A stretch of 64,000 bases of DNA from positions 248,001 through 312,000 of the forward strand of contig JAMPUU010000024.1 in NCBI GenBank assembly GCA_030144965.1, written 5' to 3'. Below are positions 37,815 to 46,889 of the stretch, one piece after another (positions within the stretch are counted from its first letter, which is position 1; each line of letters begins with the position of its first letter). The translations under genes were made by a program, and so were the position numbers. Origin of the DNA: Nitrospira sp. BO4 (GTDB lineage: Bacteria; Nitrospirota; Nitrospiria; Nitrospirales; Nitrospiraceae). The notes beneath the pieces were generated by a model. The model was given only the letters and a program-made list of their open reading frames with translations, had not been told where the DNA came from and ran no database searches.

Positions 37815-37865
37815 TCACGACCGAATCCACCACACATGAGAACTACCGTGGCAAACACGATGCAT
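37815..37865 (-). CDS. Possible 16-residue small ORF with Trp-Trp, upstream of rapZ
   Basis: ATG at 37865 is preceded by an excellent ribosome site (GGAAGGAGGAACGCG) and encodes MHRVCHGSSHVWWIRS, then TGA, 48 nt before rapZ, whose own ribosome site is weak. Three His and two adjacent Trp codons recall leader peptides, though no terminator/antiterminator pair is evident after it. It occupies the hpf-rapZ gap where many genomes carry a PTS gene. Could be chance. Confidence 0.35.
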   Translation of the reverse strand: MHRVCHGSSHVWWIRS

Positions 37866-37950
37866 CGCGTTCCTCCTTCCTCTCCCGTAACGGAGTCCGT
37901 CAGGAGCACCGCACGTATTTTTCATCGCGGGTGTCATTTGGAGAAACAGG

Positions 37951-38262
37951 TCACGCCCTCTTCGGCTTGGCTGGCTTATGACTGACGAGGCGCTCCTTCC
38001 ACTTTCGGAACTGCGCATCCACACGGTCGACGAGCGCATCGATGGTGGCATACATCTCCGGAGTCGATATCTTGGCTTGCACTCGCTTGCCGCTGACCGC
38101 ACCGATCACCTCTCCCTTATGCTGAAGCTTTTCAACTCCCAGTACAACTTGGAGTGATCCCACCTTTAACCCATAGCGATCCAATCGACCGAATCGAGTT
38201 TCCACATAGCTTCTGAGCGCCGGCGTGATGTCCATGTGGCGGCCTGTAATTCTCAACTTCAT
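37951..38262 (-). CDS. hpf: Ribosome hibernation promoting factor
   Basis: Binds the 30S decoding centre to silence ribosomes in stationary phase. The 103-residue short-form protein has KLRITGRHMDITPALRSYVETRFGRLDRY, VLGVEKLQHKGEV and PEMYATIDALVDRVDAQFRKWKERL. No C-terminal dimerisation domain, so it is the short HPF type. Start at 38262 is set by GGAGGTGAGC; four extra upstream residues are unlikely. 44 nt after rpoN. Confidence 0.93.
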   Translation of the reverse strand: MKLRITGRHMDITPALRSYVETRFGRLDRYGLKVGSLQVVLGVEKLQHKGEVIGAVSGKRVQAKISTPEMYATIDALVDRVDAQFRKWKERLVSHKPAKPKRA

Positions 38263-38306
38263 GCTCACCTCCAATTTGGATCACGTTGGATGCGAAGCAG
38301 CAGCGA

Positions 38307-39812
38307 TCAAAAAAACCGTTTGCGCTGGCTGGCGGAGGGAATGTTCAATTCAGCCCGATATTTAGCCACCGTCCTCCTCGCAATGAGCACGCCTAGATGG
38401 CGAAGTCTGGCGGCGATCTCTTCGTCTTTCAACGGACGCTTGGCATCCTCTTCAGCCACCATTGTCTTAATCATGTCTCTGACGGAAACGGAAGAATGCA
38501 TCCCCGAAGGCTCATCGGCTCGTTGGAGCCCGGCATTGAAGAAGAACTTGAGCTCCAACATACCTTGCGGGCAATACATATATTTGTTAGCCGTCACACG
38601 GCTGATCGTCGATTCGTGCATCCCGATATCTTCGGCCACCTGCTTGAGAACCAATGGCTTGAGATATTGTACGCCATGGTCAAAAAATTGCTCCTGAAAC
38701 TTGACGATACTGGAAACGACTTTGACGATCGTCCTATTGCGCTGCTCAATGCTTCGGATAACCCACTGGGCAGCTCGCAACTTTTCATCCATGTAGGCTT
38801 TGGTCTCCGGAGTTCCGCCCTGTCCCGAGGAAATGAGCTGCTTGTAATATGGGCTGATCCTCATGCGTGGCAGTCCATCATCGTTTAACAGCACAACCCA
38901 CTCCCCTTCATTTTTAACCACAAACACATCGGGGACGATGACATAGTTCTGTGTATTGGTGAACGGCCGCCCTGGTTTTGGCTCGAGCTCTCCGATGATC
39001 TTAGTGGCTTGAAACACTTCTTCAACCGTGACGTTCAAGGCCTTGGCAATCTTGGCATATTGCTTCTTTTCTAAGTCCTTCAAATGATGCAGGACGATGC
39101 TCTCAATAATGGATCCTTTCAGCGCTCCGGGAGGTGATCCGAGCGAGCCGAAGGGGTTTCGACCTAAATGCCCCAGCTGTAGCAGCAAGCATTCCGGAAG
39201 ATCCCTCGCAGCGACGCCGGTCGGATCGAAAGTCTGAATGTCCTTGAGCACGGACTCTGCTTCGGCTTCAGTGAAACTGGTTCCCACAATCACTTCAGCC
39301 AACGAAATGCGAAGATACCCGTCGTCATCGAGATTGCCGATGATCAAGCGACCCAGCTCCTTGTCTCGCTCAGGAAGTGTAGACAGGGACAATTGCCAGA
39401 GAAGATGTTCTTCTAGAGAGGTCGCCTTTGCCACGGTTTGTTCGTATGAGGGAAAGTCGTCTTGCGCTGAAGAATATTCGGACTCGCCGTTCCTCCGATC
39501 CCTGCCAAAGTATTCTTCCCACCCGGAAGCGGAAAATTCCTCCGGCGACCCTCGCTCTTCCGGCGTTTCAGCCGCAGCCGACTGCTCCTGCCCCGTCGAG
39601 GTAGAGGTTTCTTCAGCCTTTTCCTCATTGACCAGCTGATCACCTTCCTCTACATCGGCTTGAACCTCGTCCAATAAAGGGTTCTCCATAAGGTGTTGCG
39701 TGAGGCTCTGTTGCAATTCGAGGCGAGACAGCTGCAACAACTTGATGGCCTGCTGCAGTTGCGGCGTCATGATTAACTTTTGACTGAGCTTTAGATCAAG
39801 ACGCAGTTTCAT
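38307..39812 (-). CDS. rpoN: RNA polymerase sigma-54 factor
   Basis: Directs polymerase to -24/-12 promoters with AAA+ activators. The 501-residue protein has the Gln/Leu-rich activator region (LDLKLSQKLIMTPQLQQAIKLLQLSRLELQQ), an acidic spacer (about 50-115), the core-binding domain (IIGNLDDDGYL, FDPTGVAARDLPECLLLQL), the HTH (LKQVAEDIGMHESTISRVTANKY) and the RpoN box ARRTVAKYRAELNIP. Intact. Sits in the conserved lptB-rpoN-hpf order. Confidence 0.97.
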   Translation of the reverse strand: MKLRLDLKLSQKLIMTPQLQQAIKLLQLSRLELQQSLTQHLMENPLLDEVQADVEEGDQLVNEEKAEETSTSTGQEQSAAAETPEERGSPEEFSASGWEEYFGRDRRNGESEYSSAQDDFPSYEQTVAKATSLEEHLLWQLSLSTLPERDKELGRLIIGNLDDDGYLRISLAEVIVGTSFTEAEAESVLKDIQTFDPTGVAARDLPECLLLQLGHLGRNPFGSLGSPPGALKGSIIESIVLHHLKDLEKKQYAKIAKALNVTVEEVFQATKIIGELEPKPGRPFTNTQNYVIVPDVFVVKNEGEWVVLLNDDGLPRMRISPYYKQLISSGQGGTPETKAYMDEKLRAAQWVIRSIEQRNRTIVKVVSSIVKFQEQFFDHGVQYLKPLVLKQVAEDIGMHESTISRVTANKYMYCPQGMLELKFFFNAGLQRADEPSGMHSSVSVRDMIKTMVAEEDAKRPLKDEEIAARLRHLGVLIARRTVAKYRAELNIPSASQRKRFF

Positions 39813-39830
39813 CGCGGACGATTCATTCCT

Positions 39831-40613
39831 CTATAACTTAAACTGTTCCCCAAGATAGACCGCTCGGGCAGTCTCACTCTGCACGATCACTTCGGGAGGC
39901 CCCGATTCCAGGATCAATCCTTCGTTAATGATATACGCCCGGTCCACGATCGACAGCGTTTCCTGCACATTGTGATCGGTGATCAATATACCGATCCCCT
40001 TCTCTTTCAATCGTGTGATGATCTGTTGAATATCGGCTACCGCTATGGGGTCAATCCCTGCAAATGGCTCATCCAATAGCATAAAGGACGGCGTGGTCGC
40101 CAATGCACGCGTAATTTCCAAACGCCGTCGCTCCCCCCCCGAAAGCGCATAGGCCATACTCTTTCGAATATGGATGAGATCCAATTCCTTGAGCAACGCA
40201 TCCACTCGTTGGCTTCGTTCGTGACGAGCATACCCCAGCATTTCGAGAATCGCCAAGACATTGTGCTCCACCGAAAGCCGTCGAAAGACGGATGACTCCT
40301 GTGGCAAATACCCGATTCCCCGGCGCGCTCGTTTATACATCGGCAGGTTGGTGACGGATTCCCCTTTGAAGGTTATTTCTCCTTCATCGGGCTGACACAA
40401 ACCAACCATCATGTCGAAGATGGTAGTTTTCCCAGCCCCATTCGGACCGAGAAGCCCTACCACCTCACCCGCGTACACTTCGATCGCGACACCCTTGACG
40501 ACTTTACGGCTACGAAAACTTTTCACCAATCCCGTGGCTCGCAAACATTCCCCCTGCCGTGCAGAGGTCGAGTCGACGAGCGCGCCAGGCTCAGCGTGAA
40601 CACTCTGAGTCAT
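39831..40613 (-). CDS. lptB: LPS export ABC transporter ATPase LptB
   Basis: Cytoplasmic ATPase powering LPS extraction by LptFGC. The 260-residue protein has Walker A GPNGAGKTT, Q-loop GYLPQESSVFRRLSVEHN, signature LSGGERRRLEI, Walker B MLLDEPFAGIDP and the LptB-type C-terminal YLGEQFKL. An N-terminal extension of about 20 residues precedes the first strand. ATG at 40613 overlaps the lptA stop (ATGA). Genes for LptF/LptG are not in the window. Confidence 0.96.
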   Translation of the reverse strand: MTQSVHAEPGALVDSTSARQGECLRATGLVKSFRSRKVVKGVAIEVYAGEVVGLLGPNGAGKTTIFDMMVGLCQPDEGEITFKGESVTNLPMYKRARRGIGYLPQESSVFRRLSVEHNVLAILEMLGYARHERSQRVDALLKELDLIHIRKSMAYALSGGERRRLEITRALATTPSFMLLDEPFAGIDPIAVADIQQIITRLKEKGIGILITDHNVQETLSIVDRAYIINEGLILESGPPEVIVQSETARAVYLGEQFKL

Positions 40614-41218
40614 GGTTGGTTCGGACCCTCGCCTTCGATGCGTACATGAGAGCCTCCCTCTACCACACTCCGCTCTTCCGTCAAATAGATCGTAATCTGT
40701 TTGCCGCTGACACGAGTCCCTTTTTCCCATGCCACAGGATCACCCGTCAGCACAATCTTCTCGCCGTCAACGAAATACACGGCTTTTTGACACGTGGCAT
40801 TGCCATTCTCATACTTGATCTTGACGTGATGGGCGTCTGCCGTCGCCTCGATCCGGCTCACAGAACGATTCGACACCGTGGATACGGCACTACTCTCTTT
40901 GGGCAGAGAGTTGTGAACGGACTCCCCCTGATCCGTTCCTCCACGGGGCGACTGCATGGCCTCACGGTTTCGCGAATTGAACAGGACAACCATCTTATCT
41001 GAGTGGACAACGAGTGGGCCGCGAGTCAGTACGACCATTCCTTCAAAAACTGCCTGGCTGTCTTGGTTTCGAACCGTCATTTTCTTGGAAGTAATCGTAG
41101 TCGGCACGTCGGATGCTTCCACACTCCTCTTCAGGTTTCCAGATTCCATTGAAGGAGCTGCCAACGTGGATCCGACGAAGATGACATTAAGAAGCAGGTA
41201 CCAGATCCACATGGACAT
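40610..41218 (-). CDS. lptA: LptA-like periplasmic LPS transport protein
   Basis: Forms the periplasmic bridge for LPS. The 202-residue protein has a signal peptide (about 1-21) and an OstA-type beta-jellyroll: TSKKMTVRNQDSQAVFEGMVVLTRGPLVVHSDKMVV, RIEATADAHHVKIKYENGNATCQKAVYFVDGEKIVLTGDPVAWE and SGKQITIYL. A Ser-rich insertion (about 88-115) interrupts the repeat pattern. Start at 41218 has GAGG upstream and gives a 32-nt overlap with lptC. Between lptC and lptB, as expected. Confidence 0.88.
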   Translation of the reverse strand: MSMWIWYLLLNVIFVGSTLAAPSMESGNLKRSVEASDVPTTITSKKMTVRNQDSQAVFEGMVVLTRGPLVVHSDKMVVLFNSRNREAMQSPRGGTDQGESVHNSLPKESSAVSTVSNRSVSRIEATADAHHVKIKYENGNATCQKAVYFVDGEKIVLTGDPVAWEKGTRVSGKQITIYLTEERSVVEGGSHVRIEGEGPNQP

Positions 41219-41759
41219 CTTGTAAAACCTCGAATTCTTCAGACTCCATTCGCCCGAGCAACCCTTGTCCCGTTACCACCAACCCATGCCCCACGATCCG
41301 CACCGGATCTCCCGTCCGAATTTCTTTGGCTTCGTCCGTCCATACCAAATGGTTGGTATAAATGGTATACCCGCTCTTGGTTTCCACAACAATGGGCGTA
41401 TCACGATTGGCCAAAGCAAAATCCTTCGTTGCGGTATCGAGTGTCCCTTCATCGCCATGCACGGTCACTTCGTCACCTTCCCCGCCATAGAAGATGAGGG
41501 CAACCTCGCGGAGCACTGCCCGCTTTTCTTGCTCAAATAGCCGAGCCTGCTTGGCCTGCACCTGCCATTGGACGATCTCGCCTTTTGACTGCGTAAAGGT
41601 GAACTCCAAGAGTTTGGCATCGGCTTGTTCAATCGATCCGGAAGGTACTGCCTGGCCAGTAGACACTGAGTCAGCATTTCTGAAGAGAAGAAAGCCGAGA
41701 AACGTGGCCAAGAGCACGCTCAACGCGAGGAGGGTTCGTCTCGCTACAAGTTCCCACAT
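41187..41759 (-). CDS. lptC: LPS export protein LptC
   Basis: Bitopic protein passing LPS from LptFG to LptA. The 190-residue protein has one N-terminal membrane helix (about 8-27, TLLALSVLLATFLGFLLF) and an LptC beta-jellyroll (FTFTQSKGEIVQWQVQAKQARLFEQEKRAVLREVALIFY, VHGDEGTLDTATKDFALANRDTPIVVETKSGYTIYTNHLVW). Start at 41759 places the helix at the N-terminus; a longer frame exists without a better ribosome site. First gene of the lpt-rpoN-hpf-rapZ unit. Confidence 0.87.
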   Translation of the reverse strand: MWELVARRTLLALSVLLATFLGFLLFRNADSVSTGQAVPSGSIEQADAKLLEFTFTQSKGEIVQWQVQAKQARLFEQEKRAVLREVALIFYGGEGDEVTVHGDEGTLDTATKDFALANRDTPIVVETKSGYTIYTNHLVWTDEAKEIRTGDPVRIVGHGLVVTGQGLLGRMESEEFEVLQDVHVDLVPAS

Positions 41760-41850
41760 GCGTGAGGAATTCTCCCAACATAGATCCACGGTGATAGCTG
41801 GCACGATCGTAGCATGCACGGCTTGTCAAGTAAACGTCCTCCAGAGAACT

Positions 41851-41890
41851 GGAAACAAAAAGACTCCCGCGTGTTTTCACGCGGGAGTCT
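41851..41890 (-). terminator. Intrinsic terminator of the ribosomal superoperon
   Basis: Perfect 13-bp stem (AGACTCCCGCGTG with its complement) around TTTT, followed on the minus strand by TTTTTGTTTCC. Lies 32 nt after the rplQ stop. Canonical and strong. Confidence 0.95.
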
Positions 41891-41922
41891 TCAGGTTCGA
41901 ACTGAGTGTGGTTGTTTGAAAC

Positions 41923-42354
41923 TTACGCCGACGTTCCGGTCTCGCCTGACGCAGGCTGTGCAGTACGGGCAGCCGACTTCTTCTTGGTCGTTATTTCCGG
42001 GCGGGACACTAACTCAATCGCGACCATCTCAGCGGCATCTCCAATACGGCGACGAGTTTTCACAATTCTCGTGTATCCGCCCGAACGATCCTTGAACCTT
42101 ACGGCAACATCGGTGAACAGTTTGGACACGACGGCCTTGCTGCGAAGAAACCCCAATGCCCGCCGTCGAGCAGGAAGCGTCCCTTCCTTGCCAAGCGTGA
42201 TCATGCGATCCGTAAACCCCCGGATCTCTTTGGCCTTCGCTCCCGTGGTCTCGATTCGCTCTTGATCCAACAACGAGGTCACCAAGTTTCTGAACAACGC
42301 CCCTCGGTGCTTGGTCTGCCGCCCAAGTTGTCGTCCTTTTTTCCTATGTCGCAC
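41923..42354 (-). CDS. rplQ: 50S ribosomal protein L17
   Basis: bL17, a 50S protein near the exit tunnel. The 143-residue protein starts [28 protein letters not shown], the family hallmark, and contains [24 protein letters not shown] tail of about 25 residues rich in Lys, Ala and Ser ([19 protein letters not shown]) extends beyond the usual end of the fold. Last gene of the alpha-operon part, 24 nt after rpoA, followed by a strong terminator. Confidence 0.97.
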   Translation of the reverse strand: MRHRKKGRQLGRQTKHRGALFRNLVTSLLDQERIETTGAKAKEIRGFTDRMITLGKEGTLPARRRALGFLRSKAVVSKLFTDVAVRFKDRSGGYTRIVKTRRRIGDAAEMVAIELVSRPEITTKKKSAARTAQPASGETGTSA

Positions 42355-42378
42355 GGTATTCCCCTTGGCTAGAAAGCA

Positions 42379-43383
42379 TTACTCGGGTTTCGGACTTCCA
42401 TTGTGTGGAGAAGATGCAGCCTCGATTTTAGTCCCCAACGAAAGTCCCATCTCAGTAAGAATTTCCTTAATCTCGTTGAGGGACTTCTTCCCGAAGTTTT
42501 TCGTCCGAAGCATCTCCCCTTCCGATTTTTGCACAAGATCCGCGATCGTCTTGATATTCGCGTTTTTCAGGCAATTGGCCGCGCGAACCGACAGCTCCAA
42601 CTCGTTCACGCTACGGGAGAGATTCTTATTCACTTCCCGCTGAGACTCCTCATACCCCGCTTCGCTTTTTCCTTCGCTGCGCTCCTCCGGATTGATAAAG
42701 ATATCCAAATGTTCGCGCAGAATGCCCGCTCCGGTAGAAAGGGCATCCCGGGGACTGATGGTGCCGTCCGTCCAGATCTCCATCGTCAGCTTGTCATAGT
42801 CCGTCATCCGCCCGACGCGCGCATTTTCGACATGGAAATTCACTCGCTTGATCGGAGAGAAGATGGAATCGATGGCGATCACCCCGATCGGCAATCCTTC
42901 TTCCTTATTGCGCTCGGCCGGCACATACCCTCGCCCATGCTTGACGGTCATTTCGATATCAAGCGTCGCATCTTTGTCGAGCGTCGCGATATGCAAATCA
43001 GGCGTCAGAATCGCCACGTCAGCGTCGTGAAGAATATCGGAGCCTTTCGCCTCTCCGGGGCCCTTCTTTTTCAACCGGATGGTCTTCGGCTTGTCGGTGT
43101 GAAGCGCTAACCGCAAACTCTTGATATTCAGAATGATCGCCGTAACATCTTCCGTCACACCCGAAATCGTCGAAAACTCGTGCACAACTCCTTCGATCTT
43201 CACCGTCGTAACCGCAGCCCCCGTAAGCGACGACAACAAAATGCGACGGAGGGCGTTACCGATCGTGGTGCCAAACCCCCGTTCAAACGCTTCCGTCGTG
43301 AACCGCCCAAATGTGGGGGAATGCGCATCCTTGTCGACTTCCACCCGCATTGGGATCTGAAAGTCTTTCATCGCTTTGATCAT
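42379..43383 (-). CDS. rpoA: RNA polymerase subunit alpha
   Basis: Scaffold of RNA polymerase assembly and UP-element contact. The 334-residue protein has the N-terminal domain (about 10-235: [37 protein letters not shown]) and the C-terminal helix-hairpin-helix domain (about 255-320: [48 protein letters not shown]). Start at 43383 is fixed by TGGAGGG; the open frame upstream is not RpoA-like. Between rpsD and rplQ. Confidence 0.98.
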   Translation of the reverse strand: MIKAMKDFQIPMRVEVDKDAHSPTFGRFTTEAFERGFGTTIGNALRRILLSSLTGAAVTTVKIEGVVHEFSTISGVTEDVTAIILNIKSLRLALHTDKPKTIRLKKKGPGEAKGSDILHDADVAILTPDLHIATLDKDATLDIEMTVKHGRGYVPAERNKEEGLPIGVIAIDSIFSPIKRVNFHVENARVGRMTDYDKLTMEIWTDGTISPRDALSTGAGILREHLDIFINPEERSEGKSEAGYEESQREVNKNLSRSVNELELSVRAANCLKNANIKTIADLVQKSEGEMLRTKNFGKKSLNEIKEILTEMGLSLGTKIEAASSPHNGSPKPE

Positions 43384-43462
43384 GACCCACCCTCCATACC
43401 ATCGAGTGAGGAACACATTGACAGATGACCTGAACCAACGGAACGAAATTCAGACCGGCAAC

Positions 43463-44089
43463 CTATCGTGAGTACAATTCCACCACCATCTGTTCGTTTA
43501 CCGGCAACGCGATCTGCTCCTTAACCGGCAGGGCCCGCACAATTCCCTTGAACGCGCCTTTATCCAGTTCAAGCCAATCGGGAATCCCCCGACTATCGAC
43601 GGATTCCAACGCGGCTTGGATGGCCGCCAAATCTCGACTCCGCTCACGAATCTCAATCACATCGCCTGGTTTCACCAAGGCACCGGCCACCGTAATCTTC
43701 TTGCCATTCACTGTGAAATGGCCATGACTGACCATCTGACGAGCTTGTTTCCGAGAAGCCCCAAACCCCAATCGGTACGCGACATTGTCCAATCGGCATT
43801 CGAGCAATCGCAATAAGGCATCGCCGGTGACCCCGGTCTGTCGCTCGGCACGTTCAAACACACCGCGGAATTGACACTCCTGAAGCCCATAGATTCGGCG
43901 CAGCTTCTGCTTCTCGCGCAACTGAAGGCTATAGTCTGAGGTACGCTGACGCCCCTGCCCATGTTGCCCAGGAGGATAGCTCCGGCGTTCGATGGCACAC
44001 TTCTCCGTCATACAGCGAGTGCCCTTGAGAAAGAGCTTCTCACCTTCTCTCCGACACAACCGACAGACTGGACCACGATACCTTGCCAC
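43463..44089 (-). CDS. rpsD: 30S ribosomal protein S4
   Basis: uS4, primary 16S rRNA binder. The 208-residue protein has C9, C12, C26 and C31 (CRLC...RCMTEKC), so it is the zinc-binding S4 form, followed by YPPGQHGQGR and the S4 RNA-binding domain (LRLLECRLDNVAYRLGFGASRKQARQMVSHGHFTVNGK). Located between rpsK and rpoA. A small hairpin lies in the 87-nt gap before it and might relate to S4 autoregulation. Confidence 0.98.
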   Translation of the reverse strand: MARYRGPVCRLCRREGEKLFLKGTRCMTEKCAIERRSYPPGQHGQGRQRTSDYSLQLREKQKLRRIYGLQECQFRGVFERAERQTGVTGDALLRLLECRLDNVAYRLGFGASRKQARQMVSHGHFTVNGKKITVAGALVKPGDVIEIRERSRDLAAIQAALESVDSRGIPDWLELDKGAFKGIVRALPVKEQIALPVNEQMVVELYSR

Positions 44090-44143
44090 TGCTGCCTCCT
44101 CGCCAAATGGCTACTAATTGCTTGGAAAACCGGTCATCTGGAC

Positions 44144-44158
44144 CCTCTGACCCAGAGG
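44144..44158 (-). other. Hairpin in the rpsK-rpsD gap
   Basis: CCTCTG-ACC-CAGAGG: a 6-bp perfect stem with a 3-nt loop, about 55 nt before the rpsD start and just after rpsK. In other bacteria S4 represses its own operon by binding mRNA structures; this one is small and has no U-tract. Tentative. Confidence 0.25.
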
Positions 44159-44176
44159 ACTCACTCCTTCTTGGGG

Positions 44177-44560
44177 TTAGACTCGCCGACGCTTGGGTGG
44201 CCGGCACCCATTGTGCGGAATCGGTGTCACGTCACGAATCAAGTTGATCCGCAAGCCAGCCCCCTGCAGTGAGCGAATAGCCGATTCTCGACCGGAACCC
44301 GGACCATTGACATACACATCGACCTGCCGCATCCCACTTTCCATGGCTTTTCGCGCTGCTGCCTCCCCGGCGCGTTGCGCAGCAAACGGGGTGCTCTTTC
44401 GCGATCCCTTGAACCCTTGATTGCCCGCGCTTGCCCATACCACCGTATTGCCGCTCATGTCGGTGATCGTCACGATCGTATTGTTGAACGACGCTTGAAC
44501 ATGCGCCACTCCGCTCTGAACGATCCGACGCTCTTTCTTCTTGCCTTTTTTCACGCTCAT
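44177..44560 (-). CDS. rpsK: 30S ribosomal protein S11
   Basis: uS11, platform of the 30S subunit. The 127-residue protein has [65 protein letters not shown] and the C-terminal [19 protein letters not shown]. Full length. Between rpsM and rpsD. Confidence 0.98.
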   Translation of the reverse strand: MSVKKGKKKERRIVQSGVAHVQASFNNTIVTITDMSGNTVVWASAGNQGFKGSRKSTPFAAQRAGEAAARKAMESGMRQVDVYVNGPGSGRESAIRSLQGAGLRINLIRDVTPIPHNGCRPPKRRRV

Positions 44561-44586
44561 ACAACTCCTCCGGCTGTTTCAGCAGA

Positions 44587-44985
44587 CTAGGCGCTTGGCG
44601 CCGTTTTGGTAACCGTCGACCTCGGCTTACTACTGACGCCCGCACGTCGTCCCTTTCGTGTCCTGGCATTCGTCTTGGTCCGCTGACCGCGGACAGGCAA
44701 TCCTTTGCGATGGCGTAGCCCTCGGTACGATCCAGTGTCGATCAACCGCTTGATATTGAGCGACACTTCTTTGCGAAGATCTCCTTCGACCCGATGGTCG
44801 CGCTCGATGATTTCACGTAACTTGACGATCTTGTCCTCGCTGAGATCCTTGACACGGACCGCCCCATCGATACCGGCTTCGTCGAGAATGTGTTGGGCGG
44901 ACACTCGTCCGATCCCGTAGATGTACGTCAACCCGATATCGGTTCGTTTGTTCCGCGGTAAATCGACGCCAGCAATACGTGCCAT
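44587..44985 (-). CDS. rpsM: 30S ribosomal protein S13
   Basis: uS13, contacts the 50S subunit and P-site tRNA. The 132-residue protein begins [26 protein letters not shown] and has [35 protein letters not shown]; the last 15 residues are Ser/Thr/Lys-rich. 112 nt after rpmJ, in the conserved rpmJ-rpsM-rpsK-rpsD order. Confidence 0.98.
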   Translation of the reverse strand: MARIAGVDLPRNKRTDIGLTYIYGIGRVSAQHILDEAGIDGAVRVKDLSEDKIVKLREIIERDHRVEGDLRKEVSLNIKRLIDTGSYRGLRHRKGLPVRGQRTKTNARTRKGRRAGVSSKPRSTVTKTAPSA

Positions 44986-45097
44986 GCTTCCTCCAGATAT
45001 ACGTGCTTGGGCACTAGCTAAGAGCCTGCTTCCTCATTCGTTGCGTCCATCATACATACACGCTCGAGATTCAGCACCTGTCGTTCGGGGCTTTCAT

Positions 45098-45211
45098 TTA
45101 TCCCTGTCGTTGCTTATGACGAGGGTTGTTGCAGAGAATCCGAACGACTCCCCGACGGCGTACGACTTTGCACTTCGCGCAAATGGGCTTCACTGATGAT
45201 TTGACCTTCAT
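45098..45211 (-). CDS. rpmJ: 50S ribosomal protein L36
   Basis: bL36, 37 residues, found by direct translation. It reads [19 protein letters not shown] and then [18 protein letters not shown], with the CxxC...C...H zinc set intact, so it is the zinc-binding form. Lies between infA and rpsM, its normal place, 18 nt after infA. Confidence 0.97.
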   Translation of the reverse strand: MKVKSSVKPICAKCKVVRRRGVVRILCNNPRHKQRQG

Positions 45212-45229
45212 ATGAATTCACGGCTCCCG

Positions 45230-45448
45230 TTACTTAAAGCGATAGGTAATACGGCCTCTGGTCAAATCGTACGGCGACATCTCCACCGTGACCTTATCGC
45301 CAGGAAGAATGCGAATGAAATGCATCCGCATTTTCCCCGAGATATGAGCCAATATGATATGGCCGTTTTCGAGTTTCACACGAAACATGGCGTTGGGAAG
45401 CGTCTCCGCGACCGAGCCCTGAACTTCAATAATGTCTTCTTTTGCCAC
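45230..45448 (-). CDS. infA: Translation initiation factor IF-1
   Basis: Single OB-fold factor occupying the ribosomal A site during initiation. 72 residues, standard: [40 protein letters not shown] and [24 protein letters not shown]. 25 nt after map. Confidence 0.98.
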   Translation of the reverse strand: MAKEDIIEVQGSVAETLPNAMFRVKLENGHIILAHISGKMRMHFIRILPGDKVTVEMSPYDLTRGRITYRFK

Positions 45449-45473
45449 GTCGTTCTGTGTTCTTCCTGAAAAC

Positions 45474-46232
45474 CTAGAGTTTCTCTATCTGACTCAAGAC
45501 CTGGGGAGGTCCGGCCGGTTGTATGGCAATCGTATGCTCGAAGTGGGCAGACAGACTGCCATCCACCGTGACAGCCGTCCATCGATCCTCGAGAACACGA
45601 ACAGCACTCCGGCCCATGTTCACCATCGGCTCAATCGCCAATACCATCCCTGGCTGCAATCGAGGCCCCTGTCCAGGTTTCCCATAGTTGGGAACTTGGG
45701 GTTCTTCATGCAACTGCCGACCGATCCCGTGACCGACAAACTCTGTCACGACCGAGAACCCGGCCGATTCAACATGACGCTGCACGGCATGCGAGATGTC
45801 CGTCAACCGATTGCCGACGACTGCCTGTTTGATCCCCAGATAGAGCGCCTCTTTTGTCACCCGAACTAGCTTCTCTGTCGCCTCAGGGATTCGCCCAACC
45901 GCAACCGTCACGGCAGAATCTCCATAGAATCCACCGACAATAGCACCGAGGTCCAGCCCGATAATATCTCCATCCTTAAGCTTTCGCTTCGAAGGGATAC
46001 CGTGAACCACCTGTTCGTTCACGGAGGCACAGAGGGTCTTGGGATAGTTCCGATAGCCCTTGAACGCTGGAACCGCCCCTCTGGCCCGTATTTCCTCTTC
46101 AGCAATCCAATCCAGTTCTTCGGTGCTGATACCGGGATGAACCGCCTTCTTTACGATCTCCAGCGCCTCAGCTACCACCCGTGACGCCGCCGCCATCACT
46201 TCAATCTCGGCGGGCGTTTTCAGAATGATCAT
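45474..46232 (-). CDS. map: Methionine aminopeptidase, type I
   Basis: Removes initiator Met from nascent proteins. The 252-residue protein has all five metal ligands in context: Asp in [10 protein letters not shown], Asp in [10 protein letters not shown], His in [14 protein letters not shown], Glu in MVLAIEPMV and Glu in [10 protein letters not shown]. Type Ia, with no N-terminal zinc extension. ATG overlaps the adk stop (ATGA). Confidence 0.98.
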   Translation of the reverse strand: MIILKTPAEIEVMAAASRVVAEALEIVKKAVHPGISTEELDWIAEEEIRARGAVPAFKGYRNYPKTLCASVNEQVVHGIPSKRKLKDGDIIGLDLGAIVGGFYGDSAVTVAVGRIPEATEKLVRVTKEALYLGIKQAVVGNRLTDISHAVQRHVESAGFSVVTEFVGHGIGRQLHEEPQVPNYGKPGQGPRLQPGMVLAIEPMVNMGRSAVRVLEDRWTAVTVDGSLSAHFEHTIAIQPAGPPQVLSQIEKL

Positions 46233-46885
46233 GCCGCCTGGTATGCCGCCAGCGTTCGTACGAGGTTTTGGTAGACGGCTTCCACCGCCTCGGCACCATT
46301 GAGATGCGACAACACGTGCTTCTGTTCATAAAAAGCGATTAATGGTGCTGTCTGCTCTTCATACACACGGAGACGCATCTCAATCGCTTCCCGCTGATCA
46401 TCACTTCGCTGAACCAATATTTCTCCGCACCGATCACACGAGCTTCCGTCCCTAGGCGGCGCAAAATCTACGTGATAGGTCGTCTGGCATTTAGGACAGC
46501 TCCGTCGCCCACTCAGACGCTTGACGATTGCTTCTCGAGGAACCTGGAAATTAATCACTTGATCCAGGTGAATGCCTCGCTCCTCCAGCACCTTTGCCAG
46601 CGCTTCCGCTTGAGGAACCGTCCGTGGAAACCCATCAAGAATAAATCCATCGGCGTGAGATGGGTCAGCTAGTTTCTCCCGCACCAACCCAATGACCACG
46701 GAATCAGGAACCAGCTTTCCCTGGTCCATATGCCCTTTGGCTTCCAGCCCAAGTCGGGTCTGATTACGAACCGCCTCCCGTAGCAAATCACCCGTTGAAA
46801 TCTTACGGATGCGATACTGAGCCGCGACCTTATCGGCCTGCGTCCCTTTTCCGACACCCGGAGCACCTAGAAATACAAGCCGCAT
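46229..46885 (-). CDS. adk: Adenylate kinase
   Basis: Interconverts AMP, ADP and ATP. The 218-residue long-form enzyme has P-loop GAPGVGKGTQ, AMP-binding ISTGDLLREAVR, DGFPRTVPQAEAL and a LID domain with four Cys (CPKC...CDRC) that should bind zinc. I start at 46885 because the in-frame GTG at 46906 would run into secY. 4 nt after the secY stop. Confidence 0.97.
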   Translation of the reverse strand: MRLVFLGAPGVGKGTQADKVAAQYRIRKISTGDLLREAVRNQTRLGLEAKGHMDQGKLVPDSVVIGLVREKLADPSHADGFILDGFPRTVPQAEALAKVLEERGIHLDQVINFQVPREAIVKRLSGRRSCPKCQTTYHVDFAPPRDGSSCDRCGEILVQRSDDQREAIEMRLRVYEEQTAPLIAFYEQKHVLSHLNGAEAVEAVYQNLVRTLAAYQAA

Positions 46886-46889
46886 ACCC

